Notes: generated by a model not told the origin, from the letters alone. A stretch of DNA of 64,000 nucleotides from Hymenobacter jeongseonensis (GCF_015694725.1 NZ_JADQDQ010000005.1:186001-250000); one strand, 5' to 3'. Shown: positions 1-8,970, numbered from the stretch's first letter. Program-made: numbers and translations.

Positions 1-433
1 ACACCACCAGCACATCACGGCCCTGCGCGCGGGCAAATTCTGCTACGGCCGCCAGATTTAGGAATGCCCCAACCACCACTGCTTCGGCCGCCAGCGACCG
101 GCGCAGCGCAGCCGTGCCGTTGGTGGTGCTGATGGTGAGGGCTCGACCCCGCACCACCCGATTTGCATCCAGAAAACCAAACGGGGAATTTCCCAGGTCG
201 AAGCCGGCGGCTGGCAGGCCGTCGCGCTCGGCAGCTGTCAGGCAGTCGTGCTGTTGGCCGTACGCAGTGCATTCTTCCAGGGAGGCCACGGGAAAAACAT
301 GGCTGACGCCCTCTCCCAGCGCCGTAACGATGGTGCTGGAGGCCCGCAGGATGTCCACGATGACGGCAACTTTGCCGCGCAGGTCGTACAGCGGCAGCAA
401 TTCAGGAGAGAAACAAATATCTAGTTTGGGCAC
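1..433 (-). CDS. comB: 2-phosphosulfolactate phosphatase (ComB family), partial
   Basis: The frame runs off the left edge, so only about 144 N-terminal residues are visible. Start taken as GTG at 433 (V-P-K-L-D-I-C-F), since no in-frame ATG lies between it and the palindrome just upstream. Residues 27-35 read DILRASSTI and 102-107 STTNGT, both typical of the Mg-dependent ComB family, which removes phosphate from 2-phospho-3-sulfolactate. The family was first described in coenzyme M synthesis. In Bacteroidota its physiological role is unsettled, and a link to sulfonate or sulfonolipid metabolism is only a guess. Family assignment rests on these two motifs and the general alignment pattern. Confidence 0.75.
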   Translation of the reverse strand, partial: MPKLDICFSPELLPLYDLRGKVAVIVDILRASSTIVTALGEGVSHVFPVASLEECTAYGQQHDCLTAAERDGLPAAGFDLGNSPFGFLDANRVVRGRALTISTTNGTAALRRSLAAEAVVVGAFLNLAAVAEFARAQGRDVLVV

Positions 434-446
434 GTTTTCAAGAGAA

Positions 447-517
447 ATGGTCAGCCAGTAGGCTGAGCGAAGGCACTGGGGTTGCCAGCGGCTGCGCTCA
501 GCCTACTGGCTGACCAT
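447..517. repeat. Inverted REP-like pair, family C
   Basis: Arms 447-469 and 495-517 are perfect 23-bp inverted copies, separated by 25 bp. Each arm contains its own small hairpin (CAGCC-AGTA-GGCTG), so the element is two small hairpins facing each other. It fills most of the gap between comB and gcvT. It lacks a T-tract on either strand, so it is not a clear intrinsic terminator. Confidence 0.8.
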
Positions 518-532
518 TTATATAATTAGAGA

Positions 533-1636
533 CTAAACTTCAGCGCCCTTGGTTAGGGGCAATTTATTCACCGTGGCGGGTAGGTTTTTGCCCCGAATCT
601 GCACAAAAATCTGGGTACCGGGCGCCGCGAACTCCGTTTTCACGTAGCCCATGCCAATGCCTTTGCTCAACGACGGCGACTGCGTGCCGCTGGTAACATC
701 GCCAATTTTCTGTCCTTCGGCATCCACCAATTCGTAGTGGCCACGCGGGATGCCCTGGCCGTCCATGACGAAGGCCACCAGCTTTTTATTGACCCCGGCC
801 TCCTTCTGTTTTTTCAGGTTTTCGGCGTTGGTGAAGTCTTTGGTGAATTTCGTAATCCAACCCAAACCTGCTTCCAGCGGCGATGTGGTGTCGTCGATGT
901 CGTTACCGTAGAGGGCAAAACCCATTTCAAGGCGCAGCGTGTCGCGGGCCCCGAGGCCGATGGGCTTGATGCCGTGTGCCTGACCGGCAATCATGATTTT
1001 ATCCCACACGGCCGCCGCGTACTCGTTGGGAATGTACAGTTCAAACCCGCCGGCGCCGGTGTAGCCCGTGGCGGAAATGATGACATCAGGTGCTCCAGCA
1101 AAAGTGCCCTGCACAAACGAATAGTAGGGAATGCTGGCCAGGTCCACATCGGTCAGCGGTTGCAGGGCGGCAATAGCCTTAGGCCCCTGCACGGCAAACA
1201 GGCTGGTGCGGTCGGAGATGTCTTCCATCTCCACGCCCTGCGTGTTGTGCTGCTGAATCCAATTCCAGTCTTTCTCGATGTTGGACGCATTCACCACCAG
1301 CAGGTAGTCCTCGTCGGCGAGCTTGTACACCAGCAGGTCGTCCACAATGCCGCCGTCGTTGTTGGGCAGGCAGGAGTACTGGGCTTTGCCGTCGGTGAGC
1401 TTGCTGGCATCGTTGCTGGTCACGCGCTGAATCAGGTCGAGGGCCTGGGGGCCGCGAACGCGGAATTCGCCCATGTGCGACACGTCGAAAATGCCCACGG
1501 CGCGGCGCACCGTGTGGTGCTCGTCCAGGTCGGAAGAATAGCGCACCGGCATGTCGTAGCCCGCAAAAGGCACCATTTTAGCGCCCAACTTGCGGTGCGT
1601 GTCGTTGAGGGTAACGGTTTTCAGAGAAACGGTCAT
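533..1636 (-). CDS. gcvT: Glycine cleavage system T protein (aminomethyltransferase)
   Basis: 367 residues, usual length for the family. The protein transfers the methylene group from the aminomethyl-lipoyl H protein to tetrahydrofolate, releasing ammonia. The N-terminal region has the family pattern ([16 protein letters not shown], then [11 protein letters not shown]) and the C-terminal part keeps the folate-binding fold pattern ([22 protein letters not shown]). The frame is open upstream to 1699, but the start at 1636 ([10 protein letters not shown]) matches homologues. The longer form would add 21 residues unlike the family and run into the upstream terminator. gcvP and gcvH are not in the window. 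ilvE lies upstream on the same strand but a terminator separates them. Confidence 0.95.
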   Translation of the reverse strand: MTVSLKTVTLNDTHRKLGAKMVPFAGYDMPVRYSSDLDEHHTVRRAVGIFDVSHMGEFRVRGPQALDLIQRVTSNDASKLTDGKAQYSCLPNNDGGIVDDLLVYKLADEDYLLVVNASNIEKDWNWIQQHNTQGVEMEDISDRTSLFAVQGPKAIAALQPLTDVDLASIPYYSFVQGTFAGAPDVIISATGYTGAGGFELYIPNEYAAAVWDKIMIAGQAHGIKPIGLGARDTLRLEMGFALYGNDIDDTTSPLEAGLGWITKFTKDFTNAENLKKQKEAGVNKKLVAFVMDGQGIPRGHYELVDAEGQKIGDVTSGTQSPSLSKGIGMGYVKTEFAAPGTQIFVQIRGKNLPATVNKLPLTKGAEV

Positions 1637-1704
1637 AAGATTGACTGAGTGACGGAATAACGGAGTGGGAATGTACTTAGCGGTGCAAAGGTGCGGCAAA
1701 AAAG

Positions 1705-1735
1705 AAAAGCCGCTTCGTTTTGAAGCGGCTTTTTT
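1705..1735 (-). terminator. Intrinsic terminator after ilvE
   Basis: 12-bp stem (1705-1716 with 1722-1733), five-base loop, followed on the minus strand by a T-rich run. It sits between the end of ilvE and the start of gcvT and could work in both directions. Confidence 0.8.
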
Positions 1736-1738
1736 GAT

Positions 1739-1761
1739 AGCGCGGACTCACGGAGTCCACG
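1739..1761. repeat. Solitary REP-like unit, family B
   Basis: A single copy of the unit found paired in the urease cluster: AGCGCGGACT, short loop, GGAGTCCACG. It is itself a small hairpin (GGACTC/GAGTCC). It lies immediately after the ilvE stop codon, the same placement as the paired copies near 58.5, 59.4 and 60.1 kb. Confidence 0.6.
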
Positions 1762-1766
1762 ATTCT

Positions 1767-2831
1767 TCACACGCGCACCATCCAGTTGTGGACGTCGGCG
1801 CCTTCGCCAGCGCGAATAGCATCCAAAGCCGCGCGTACGCGGTGTGAGAAAGCATTAGAAGCTGCAACGGGCAGGTCGTAGTCCTGGTCCTGGTAGCCGA
1901 TGGTGGCAATGGGCGCAATGGTAGCGGCCGTGCCCACGCCAAAGGCTTCTTCAAGCTTGCCGGCGGCCAGGGCCTCCATTACTTCGCGGCTGCTCACCTT
2001 GCGCTCCTCCACGGTTAGGCCCATGTCGTGGGCCAGGGCCAGCACGCTGCGACGCGTGATGCCGTCCAGTATCGAAGTACTGAGGGCCGGAGTTATTACT
2101 TTGCCGTCCATCACGAAGATGATGTTCATTGTGCCCGACTCCTCCACGTACTGGTGCTCCGTGGCATCGGTCCAGATGAGGTTGTGGTAGCCCTGGTCGT
2201 GGGCCAGTTTGCTGGGGTACATGGCGCCGCCGTAGTTGCCAGCGGCTTTGGCGTAGCCCGCGCCGCCTTCGGCCGAGCGCACGTATTTCTGCTCGAACCG
2301 TACCCGCAACGGCTTGTTGTAGTAAGTGTTAACCGGGCAAGTGAAAATCATGAACCGGTAGTTGAACGACGGCCGGACGCCAATAAAGCCATCGGTGGCA
2401 AACATGAACGGCCGGATGTAGAGGGAGCTGCCCGCCGCCGTGGGCACCCACTTCGTATCGAGGCGAATCAACTCTTTCAGGCCTTGCATAAACAGCTCTT
2501 CCGGAATTTCGGGCATGCACATGCGCTCGGCCGAGGCATTGAGCCGCGACCAGTTATCGAGCGGCCGAAACAAGGCCACGCCACCATCGGCTTGGTGGTA
2601 GGCTTTCATGCCCTCAAAAATGGCTTGCCCGTAGTGCAAGGCCGAATTGGCCGGGCTCACCACCATGTCGCCATACGGCACAATTTGCGGCTCCTGCCAC
2701 TCCCCGTTTATGAAATCAACTGCAAACATGTGGTCGGAAAATACTTTACCGAACTCGATGTGAGCGAAATCGACGGATTCCAGCCGCGAGGCGGCCGTGC
2801 GTTGCGTGTGAATGGGGAGAATATCAATCAT
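1767..2831 (-). CDS. ilvE: Branched-chain amino acid aminotransferase (fold type IV, PLP)
   Basis: 354 residues, the long BCAT form. It interconverts leucine, isoleucine and valine with their 2-oxo acids using 2-oxoglutarate/glutamate. Lys195 in the stretch YAKAAGNYGG is the expected Schiff-base lysine. HYGQAIFEGMKAY (66-78) and the C-terminal EEAFGVGTAATIAP are family signatures for substrate and phosphate binding. It appears monocistronic: a terminator follows it, and the next upstream gene ends about 165 bases away. No other branched-chain biosynthesis gene is in the window. No leader peptide or attenuator is apparent in that 165-base gap. Confidence 0.96.
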   Translation of the reverse strand: MIDILPIHTQRTAASRLESVDFAHIEFGKVFSDHMFAVDFINGEWQEPQIVPYGDMVVSPANSALHYGQAIFEGMKAYHQADGGVALFRPLDNWSRLNASAERMCMPEIPEELFMQGLKELIRLDTKWVPTAAGSSLYIRPFMFATDGFIGVRPSFNYRFMIFTCPVNTYYNKPLRVRFEQKYVRSAEGGAGYAKAAGNYGGAMYPSKLAHDQGYHNLIWTDATEHQYVEESGTMNIIFVMDGKVITPALSTSILDGITRRSVLALAHDMGLTVEERKVSSREVMEALAAGKLEEAFGVGTAATIAPIATIGYQDQDYDLPVAASNAFSHRVRAALDAIRAGEGADVHNWMVRV

Positions 2832-2997
2832 AATAGGGCTATTTCAGGGTGCAGGTGGGTGGGATTTGGGAGGTACGCAGGATGGTGATGAAACGGCTGT
2901 AATTGCGCAGCCGCAGAAAAAAGCAAAGGTGACTTTGTAATATAGAAAGTAAAATCAAGCTGGTCAGGCGCCTACAGAAGCACTAACTAATGTTGGC

Positions 2998-3546
2998 TTA
3001 AAGTCGTGCCTTCCAAGTCACTTCTTCTACGCCCAACTCGTGGGCCATATAGCGACTCAGCACGAACAGGTAGTCCGACAAACGGTTCAGATAGACCACC
3101 ACCAGTTCGGCCACAAATGATTCCTCGCTCAGATGAATCACCATGCGCTCGGCGCGGCGGCACACGCAGCGGGCCACGTGGGCGTAGCTCACGGCGGGAT
3201 GCCCACCCGGTAGAATAAAGGCCCGCAGTTCCGGTAGGTCGGCGTTCATGCGGTCCATTTCGTCTTCCAGCAGCGTCACGTCGGCTTCGTGCAGGTCGGG
3301 CAGCTTCATTTTCGATTTCTCCGGGTCGGCGGCCAGGGCCGAACCCATGGTGAACAACCGGTCCTGGATTTCCTTGAGCAAGGGCCGGCGGGCGGCGTTC
3401 ACGTCTTGGTCGCGCACGAGGCCGATGTGGGAATTCAGTTCGTCCACCGTGCCGTAGCAGTCAATGCGCAGGCTGCTTTTGGGCACGCGGGTGCCGCCAA
3501 TCAGGGAAGTGAGGCCTTTGTCGCCGGTTTTGGTGTAGATTTTCAT
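2998..3546 (-). CDS. Cob(I)alamin adenosyltransferase, PduO/MMAB type
   Basis: 182 residues. It transfers the adenosyl group of ATP to cob(I)alamin to make adenosylcobalamin. The N-terminal KIYTKTGDKGLTSLIGG is the ATP-binding signature of the PduO-type family. The later RRAERMV, LNRLSDYLFVLSRY pattern is the conserved trimer-interface helix with the active-site Arg/Asn/Asp set. An upstream in-frame ATG at 3561 would add five residues; ATG 3546 is preferred because homologues begin MKIYTKTGD. The product would supply the cofactor for the methylmalonyl-CoA mutase encoded at 44.6-48.7 kb. It stands alone, with a terminator separating it from the ABC gene upstream on the same strand. Confidence 0.93.
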   Translation of the reverse strand: MKIYTKTGDKGLTSLIGGTRVPKSSLRIDCYGTVDELNSHIGLVRDQDVNAARRPLLKEIQDRLFTMGSALAADPEKSKMKLPDLHEADVTLLEDEMDRMNADLPELRAFILPGGHPAVSYAHVARCVCRRAERMVIHLSEESFVAELVVVYLNRLSDYLFVLSRYMAHELGVEEVTWKARL

Positions 3547-3566
3547 AGCAAGAGGAATCAAACGAA

Positions 3567-3597
3567 AAACTCCCCAACTGGACCAGCCGGGGAGTTT
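3567..3597 (-). terminator. Intrinsic terminator after the ABC ATPase gene
   Basis: 9-bp stem (3567-3575 with 3589-3597), then a T-rich run on the minus strand, five bases past the stop codon of the ABC gene. It closes the gatC-TPR-ABC transcription unit. Confidence 0.75.
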
Positions 3598-3602
3598 GCG
3601 GG

Positions 3603-4322
3603 TTAATGGCTCGCGAGGGCGTGCGTGGTAATTTCCTTGTTTTCCTCGTCCGATTCCACCAAGCCGTCGCGCAAGCGCACTATTCGGTGGGCGTAGCGCG
3701 CAATGTCTTCTTCGTGCGTCACCATAATAATGGTGTTGCCTTTGGAATATAGTGCTTCAAACAGGTCCATGATTTCGTGGCTGGTTTTCGAATCGAGGGC
3801 GCCGGTGGGTTCGTCGGCCAGCAGCACGCTGGGATTGTTGACGAGGGCCCGGGCAATGGCCACGCGCTGGCGCTGGCCGCCGCTCAGCTCGTTGGGACGG
3901 TGCAAAGCCCGGTCGGCCAAGCCCACCGAGCGCAACGACTCCATGGCGCGCTCGTTGCGTTCGCGCTTGTTCAGGCCCGCGTAAATGAGCGGCAGGGCCA
4001 CATTGTCCAGGGCGCTGGCGCGGGGCAGCAGGTTGAAGCTCTGAAAGACAAAGCCGATTTCCTTGTTCCGCACCTCGGCCAGTTGGTTGTCGCTCATGCG
4101 GCTCACGTCTTGCCCGTTCAGAATGTACTGTCCTTTCGACGGCGTATCGAGGCAGCCCACAATGTTCATCAGCGTCGATTTGCCCGAGCCCGACGGCCCC
4201 ATGAACGCTACGTACTCGCCCCGCGGAATCTTAATGCTGACCGAGCGCAAGGCGTGAATCACCTCGGCACCCATGACGTAGTTTTTGGCGATTTCCGTGG
4301 TTTCAATAACGTTTGAATTCAT
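3603..4322 (-). CDS. ABC transporter ATP-binding protein (LolD/MacB-type)
   Basis: 239 residues. Walker [10 protein letters not shown], signature [15 protein letters not shown], Walker [13 protein letters not shown] and the switch His in MVTHEE are all intact, so it should hydrolyse ATP. The [11 protein letters not shown] region and length place it in the LolD/FtsE/MacB group, which normally drives lipoprotein release, cell division or efflux through an FtsX-like permease. No such permease is near. The gene directly upstream, 12 bases away on the same strand, encodes a polytopic TPR protein, and the unit ends after this gene. Its partner is therefore unknown: either a permease elsewhere or, less usually, the upstream membrane protein. 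Confidence 0.92.
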   Translation of the reverse strand: MNSNVIETTEIAKNYVMGAEVIHALRSVSIKIPRGEYVAFMGPSGSGKSTLMNIVGCLDTPSKGQYILNGQDVSRMSDNQLAEVRNKEIGFVFQSFNLLPRASALDNVALPLIYAGLNKRERNERAMESLRSVGLADRALHRPNELSGGQRQRVAIARALVNNPSVLLADEPTGALDSKTSHEIMDLFEALYSKGNTIIMVTHEEDIARYAHRIVRLRDGLVESDEENKEITTHALASH

Positions 4323-4334
4323 GGCACTGGGGGT

Positions 4335-7112
4335 TTATTGCAGAGGAGAGGTGGCAGGGGCGCCCGAAAAAGATGCCGCGGCAGCCGCGCGGGCTGCTTG
4401 GCGGGCAGTGTATTCGGCCGCTAAAGTAGCATAAGCAGCCGGGGAGAGCTGCTGCCGTAGTTCAACCAAAGCATCGGCGGCGTAGTCGGTGAGGCCGGCG
4501 TCGGCGGCGGCCAGCACGTAGTTCCTCAACAGTGGCAACGAGCGAGGGTTTTCGTCGAGCCCGGCCCGCAAGGCTTCGTATGCCGCAACCGGGTCGCGGC
4601 GGCGCGTATAAAAGGTGGCAGCCGCCAGCATGGCAGCCTCGTTAAAGGGCGCTTCGCGCACGATGCGGCGATAATTCCGGGTGGCTTCGGCTGTGTTTTT
4701 TTGTTGCTCGGCTTGCAGGGCATCAGCCAACCACTTACTGCCAATGCGCGCCGAATTATCAGTGGCCGGTATCATATTGCCAGCGGCAAGTAGTTTTTGC
4801 GCTTGCCGGCCAGCCTGCCGCTCGGCCGAATCGGGCGAAGCCACCAGCCGCGCCACCGCCGCCTGCGCCGAATCAGCCTGGCCGCTCCAGGCCAGCGCCA
4901 GCACGCGGGTTTCGAGGGCGGTAGCGGCCCCATTCTTCGCAGCGAATGCAAATTGGGTGGCTGCCCGCGCGTATTGACCTTGTTGCAGCTGCCACAACCC
5001 CAACAGCTGTTGGTAGTAAGCGGCGCTGGCGTTGGTGCCGGTAGCTAGTGGCGCCAGCAGCTGCCGGGCCGTTTGCTCCTCCCCTCGCCCGTGGCGGGCC
5101 AGCGCCTGCAAGAAAAGAAGCTGCTCGTAAAAATTCTCATTGGCGGGATGATTGGCCAACGTTGAGAGGCGCTGGAGCAACGCTGGGGTGAGTTGGTCTT
5201 TGCGTTGCGCCACATTCACCAGCACCTGATGGTACAATTGGGCAAAACTGGCCGCGTCCAATACTAGGACGTCGGTCGAAGGCACGGCAGGCGCCTGAAT
5301 CGGTTTTGCGGTCAGCAACTGCAGCAGTAAGTAGTTGCTGGCCAATCCCGGCTCGTCGGCTTTCACCTGCAACTGACTGCTCAGCTTACGGGCTTCATCC
5401 AGCAGGTTCTGGCTCAGCAAAAAGCCCAGCTGGTTGGTTTGGCTGGGGTAGCTGCCGGGCGCCAGCTGCTCGGTTTTATCCAGGTAATAAGCGACCGAAT
5501 CGGTGAGGGAAGTTTGGGTAAAAAGCTGCGCCAAGTCACCAGCCATGGCGGCGCTACGCGGCTGGGCCACCAAGCCGCGCCGCAGCACTTCCAGGCCTTC
5601 AAATAAATCCGTTGGCTCGGTAAAAAGCGCCGCCAGCCGCAGGGAAACCTTTTCGCTGGGCTCGCGCAGCAAGGCGCGGCGCAGGGCATTGATTTCGTTT
5701 TGACGCTGTTGCCGGAAACGATACAGTGCAGCCCGGCCCATTTGCGCATGCAAATCGCCACGATACAAAACATCGCCAGCTTCGGCATAATACCGTTCGG
5801 CCAGCAGTGCCAGCCCAACGTCGTTGGGGTTCGCCTCGCTTTGCTGTCGGGTGAGGTCGCCGAGGTTGTTGTATTCACCGGCAGCCACTTGGTCGGGCAG
5901 CGGGCGGTTGTTCCGCACCTGCACCATAATCAGCGCCCCCACCGCCAAAATATACACCGGATAAAACGGCAAGCGGCGCGGCTCAAACACTACCCTGTAC
6001 ACCCGTAGCCGTTGGCGAATCAGGGGCGCAAAGTTCATGAGCACATACGCCAGAAAAGCGCCGCCCAAGAAAAGCAGCGCAAACGAGGTGAAGTCGCGGG
6101 CGGCGCGCAGCAAGGGGGTATTGGCTGTGGCAAATGCATAGCCCAACGCACCCGCCGCCGGCAGCAGCAGCAGGGCATAAAGCTGCGCGGCCCGGGAATA
6201 CGGCACCCATTCGGCGTAAGAGGGCGCCCGCAGGCGCAGGCCGAGGCCGCTCGCAAGCAGCGCCGGCAGCAACAGCACCAACGGGTCGAGCTGTACTCCA
6301 GGGAAAAGCTGCAGCTTGCCGTTGTTCCAGACTAGCCACCACAGTGCACCTAAATACAAGCTGCTGGCCAGCACAAACGGAGCTAAGCCAAACCGGCTGC
6401 TCGGCTGCTCGGCCTGGGTATTGAACCACAGCAAGGCCCGGATATTCTCAATGCCCACCCACAGCACCACCAAAGCCACCATTACGGCCCCGCTGGTGGT
6501 GGCATAAGCTGCCAATTGCAAGGTGGTTTCGGCCGGCGACAAGTCGCTCTTCAGGTATAATAACGCGCTTAGCCCAGCTACCAGCGTGCCGAAAATCAGC
6601 CAGCGCCACCCCAGGCGCAGCCCTTGGGCAAAGGCGTGGAGCCCGTAGGCGCCGCCTACCAGCAGCCCCAGCGTCATGTACAAGAAGTAGCGCTTGCCGG
6701 GCTCGAATACGCCCACCACATCCAGGTTGAGCGCCATCAGCAAAAAGATGACGGGGACCATGCCCGCCAAAAACGCCGCCCGGGGCAACGTACTCGCCAC
6801 TGCCACCCAGCCCGCCAGCGCAAAGGCCAGCAGCACCAAAAACAGCCCGGCTGCTACCGGCTGCGTGAACGGCCCCGCCACATCGTGCGTCAGGCTCACC
6901 ACGAAGCCGCTGGCTTGCACGGGCAGGCGCACGGCCCCCACCACCACCTGTTCCACCACCACGGGCACCGCTTGCAAGTGCGGCACCACCTGCACCGGCA
7001 GCGTAGCCGCATCGCCCGTGAAGTAATAAAACACGGCCACTCCTACGGCCAGCGCAGCGAGGATGGCCAGCCAGCCGGGCAGCCCAAGCCGTTTGGAAAT
7101 TGGGTGCGCCAC
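4335..7112 (-). CDS. Polytopic membrane protein with TPR-like C-terminal domain
   Basis: 925 residues, unrecognised as a named family. About 11 hydrophobic segments lie in the first 410 residues (the first near 14-31). A long soluble part of helix-turn-helix repeats follows, with TPR-like spacing (AERYYAEAGDVLYRGDL; ALRRALLREPSEKVSLRLAALF; VLRRGLVAQPRSAAMAGDLA). Start is GTG at 7112, two bases after the gatC stop, so the genes are probably translationally coupled. The ABC ATPase gene begins 12 bases after its stop. The architecture suggests a membrane scaffold or assembly factor with a large soluble repeat domain on one side, but no function can be assigned. Coding potential is strong: long, and typical codon use. 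Confidence 0.88.
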   Translation of the reverse strand: MAHPISKRLGLPGWLAILAALAVGVAVFYYFTGDAATLPVQVVPHLQAVPVVVEQVVVGAVRLPVQASGFVVSLTHDVAGPFTQPVAAGLFLVLLAFALAGWVAVASTLPRAAFLAGMVPVIFLLMALNLDVVGVFEPGKRYFLYMTLGLLVGGAYGLHAFAQGLRLGWRWLIFGTLVAGLSALLYLKSDLSPAETTLQLAAYATTSGAVMVALVVLWVGIENIRALLWFNTQAEQPSSRFGLAPFVLASSLYLGALWWLVWNNGKLQLFPGVQLDPLVLLLPALLASGLGLRLRAPSYAEWVPYSRAAQLYALLLLPAAGALGYAFATANTPLLRAARDFTSFALLFLGGAFLAYVLMNFAPLIRQRLRVYRVVFEPRRLPFYPVYILAVGALIMVQVRNNRPLPDQVAAGEYNNLGDLTRQQSEANPNDVGLALLAERYYAEAGDVLYRGDLHAQMGRAALYRFRQQRQNEINALRRALLREPSEKVSLRLAALFTEPTDLFEGLEVLRRGLVAQPRSAAMAGDLAQLFTQTSLTDSVAYYLDKTEQLAPGSYPSQTNQLGFLLSQNLLDEARKLSSQLQVKADEPGLASNYLLLQLLTAKPIQAPAVPSTDVLVLDAASFAQLYHQVLVNVAQRKDQLTPALLQRLSTLANHPANENFYEQLLFLQALARHGRGEEQTARQLLAPLATGTNASAAYYQQLLGLWQLQQGQYARAATQFAFAAKNGAATALETRVLALAWSGQADSAQAAVARLVASPDSAERQAGRQAQKLLAAGNMIPATDNSARIGSKWLADALQAEQQKNTAEATRNYRRIVREAPFNEAAMLAAATFYTRRRDPVAAYEALRAGLDENPRSLPLLRNYVLAAADAGLTDYAADALVELRQQLSPAAYATLAAEYTARQAARAAAAASFSGAPATSPLQ

Positions 7113-7114
7113 CC

Positions 7115-7402
7115 TTATTCCAGCACTTTGGGCACACGGAAATAATCCGAGTCCTTGCGCGGGGCGTTGCGCAGGCCATCCTGGTGGCTCACGGTGTTGC
7201 AGGCTTCGTCGTCACGCAGCACGTTCACCTCCTGCGAGAGGTGCACCAGCGGCTCCACCCCGGTCGTGTCGAGGCCTTCGAGTTGGGCCACGAAATCGAG
7301 GATGTTGTTGAGGTCGCCGAGCATCTGCTGCTCGCGGGTTGCGTCAAATTCGAGGCGGGCCAAATGGGCCAGGCCCCGCAGGGTACCAAGGTCAGTGCTC
7401 AA
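7115..7402 (-). CDS. gatC: Asp-tRNA(Asn)/Glu-tRNA(Gln) amidotransferase subunit C
   Basis: 95 residues, the expected size. GatC is the small stabilising subunit of the GatCAB complex that amidates mischarged Glu-tRNA(Gln) or Asp-tRNA(Asn). Visible family features are the N-terminal LAHLARLEF helix, then LNNILDFVAQLEGLDTTGVEP, and the C-terminal LRNAP..DSDYFRVPKVLE tail that wraps around GatA. gatA and gatB are not in the window. It is the first gene of an apparent operon with the TPR membrane protein and the ABC ATPase, and lies 27 bases after plsC on the same strand, so plsC may be co-transcribed. Confidence 0.94.
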   Translation of the reverse strand: MSTDLGTLRGLAHLARLEFDATREQQMLGDLNNILDFVAQLEGLDTTGVEPLVHLSQEVNVLRDDEACNTVSHQDGLRNAPRKDSDYFRVPKVLE

Positions 7403-7429
7403 GGGAATCAGGAAAATTTAAAGGTCGAA

Positions 7430-8254
7430 TCAGGAATTGACGGAACGCCGCTGTTCCTGGGGTGTAGCGTTGCCCGGTGCGCGCCACGTGCTCGGGCCCG
7501 GCTTGTGGGCCCCGGCGGGCAGGAAATCGGCCGTTAGCTGGGCGGCGACCTGTTGTTTTAAGGCTGGAATATCGGCGAGCGTGAGCCCAGCCGTGGAAAT
7601 GGGCGGATGAAAAACGATTTTGAGCCGGTGATGCCGCACCCGCAGGTCCTTCGTGACATCGGGCATGAACATGTGGTTCAGGGGCATTCCCACCGGGACG
7701 AGCGGAACGCCCATTTCAATGGCCAGCAGGAAAGCGCCATCCAGCAGCGGCAACAGTTCCTTGCCCGGATTGGGCGAAATGCGGCCCTCAGCGAAAATAG
7801 CAATGCTTTTGCCCTCGGCCAAGGTGCGGCGGGCCAATACCACGGCGCGGCCCCGGCTCACGGCACTGCTGCGGTCCACGGTGATGTAGACGCGCTCGAA
7901 AATAGGCCCCCACACCGGTACTTTCGCCAGCGAAGCCTTGCCCATCATGTTCAGGAATCCTGGAATGTACTTGAACAGCATCATGATGTCAATGTAGGAG
8001 CCGTGGTTGGCCACGTACACGCACGGCTGTGGGTTTGGACCGGAGCTTTCGCGCACCACTTCTACCGGCACGGCCCACATGGTAATCGAAAACCACGACC
8101 AAAACCGGTTCAAGGCATGCACCACGCCGCCGCCGTTCGGCCGCCGGCTAAAAAACCACTGCAACGGGAATGTAAGGACAAACGGCACGATGAACCAGAA
8201 CGTGGCCCACGTGGTGTAGAGGCGCTGGCCGAGGTAACGAAGCAGGTGGCGCAT
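7430..8254 (-). CDS. plsC: 1-acyl-sn-glycerol-3-phosphate acyltransferase (PlsC-like)
   Basis: 274 residues. It would acylate lysophosphatidic acid to phosphatidic acid at the inner membrane. The catalytic HX4D motif is at 84-89 (N-H-G-S-Y-I-D) and the glycerophosphate-binding motif at 154-160 reads FAEGRIS where FPEGTRS is usual. A hydrophobic N-terminal helix (about 15-35) anchors it. A box TAACTTTG sits 6 bases upstream of the ATG (8260-8267 on the plus strand as CAAAGTTA), suggesting a very short or absent leader. The C-terminus is followed closely by gatC. Confidence 0.9.
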   Translation of the reverse strand: MRHLLRYLGQRLYTTWATFWFIVPFVLTFPLQWFFSRRPNGGGVVHALNRFWSWFSITMWAVPVEVVRESSGPNPQPCVYVANHGSYIDIMMLFKYIPGFLNMMGKASLAKVPVWGPIFERVYITVDRSSAVSRGRAVVLARRTLAEGKSIAIFAEGRISPNPGKELLPLLDGAFLLAIEMGVPLVPVGMPLNHMFMPDVTKDLRVRHHRLKIVFHPPISTAGLTLADIPALKQQVAAQLTADFLPAGAHKPGPSTWRAPGNATPQEQRRSVNS

Positions 8255-8259
8255 ATCGG

Positions 8260-8267
8260 CAAAGTTA
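8260..8267 (-). promoter_or_regulatory. Candidate -7 box upstream of plsC
   Basis: Reads TAACTTTG on the minus strand, an exact match to the Bacteroidota -7 consensus TAnnTTTG, ending 6 bases before the ATG. No TTG element was found at the usual 17-23 base spacing, so support is partial. Confidence 0.35.
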
Positions 8268-8345
8268 AGGCATGGAGCTAGTAGCTGATGGGAAGCGGTA
8301 GTATTCGGGTATTAGTAACGTTCTCCCGCTACTATACGCTGTCAC

Positions 8346-8936
8346 TTACGGCTTCACCGCTCGCTCTGCCAGCACCTTTTCGGCCTTTAGCAAGCCCGCC
8401 ACGCTGATGCCATCGGTTATTTGGTCGTTCATGACCATGCGGATGGCTTCGGCCAGCGGTAGCTTCCAGAGGCGCAGGTCTTCGGTTTCTTCGGGCTCCA
8501 ACTCCCCTTGCGTCAGGTCTTCGGCCAAGTACACGAACCCTTCTTCATCGGTGACGGAATTGGAAGTATGCAGCCGGGCAATGCGCGTCCAGCGGGCCGC
8601 CAGTAGCCCGGTCTCCTCCTTCAGCTCGCGCTGTGCCGACTCCAGTATGTCGCGCTCTACCAAGCCCCCTCCCATCGGGATTTCCCAGGAGTACTCGTTT
8701 AGCGGGTAGCGGTACTGGCCCACCAGCCAAGTATTGCCCTCCGCATCGACGGGAATAATGCCCAAGGCTTTGTTTTTCATGCTCACCACGCCGTAGATGC
8801 CCCGCCCCCCGCCGGGGTTGAGCACTTGGTCTTCGCGCACCGAAATCCAGGGGTTCTGATATTTCACCTCCGTGCCCAGGGTTTGCCAAGGATTGTGGGT
8901 TTCATCAAAATCGGGTGCGGCGTCGGCAAGTAGCAT
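8346..8936 (-). CDS. Nudix hydrolase, ADP-ribose pyrophosphatase-like
   Basis: 196 residues. The Nudix box around residues 90-112 keeps the metal-binding REL-K-EETGL half exactly. The position normally held by the first Glu of GX5E carries Arg, with a Glu one place earlier (GGLVERDILESAQREL). The upstream YRYPLNEYSWEIPMGGG is typical of the ADP-ribose/NUDT5-like group, which cleave ADP-sugars to AMP and a sugar phosphate. Substrate is inferred only. A TAATTTTG box lies at 8963-8970 on the minus strand, about 26 bases before the start. Confidence 0.9.
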   Translation of the reverse strand: MLLADAAPDFDETHNPWQTLGTEVKYQNPWISVREDQVLNPGGGRGIYGVVSMKNKALGIIPVDAEGNTWLVGQYRYPLNEYSWEIPMGGGLVERDILESAQRELKEETGLLAARWTRIARLHTSNSVTDEEGFVYLAEDLTQGELEPEETEDLRLWKLPLAEAIRMVMNDQITDGISVAGLLKAEKVLAERAVKP

Positions 8937-8962
8937 GAGAAATCAGTAAGAGGAAGCGCAAG

Positions 8963-8970
8963 CAAAATTA
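8963..8970 (-). promoter_or_regulatory. Candidate -7 box upstream of the Nudix gene
   Basis: Reads TAATTTTG on the minus strand, matching TAnnTTTG exactly. A TTG element lies only 12 bases further upstream, closer than usual. Confidence 0.35.

Noticed and set aside
737..1648. 303-residue plus-strand open frame across gcvT
   Set aside because: Antisense shadow of gcvT with His/Val/Gly-rich noise and no domain pattern.
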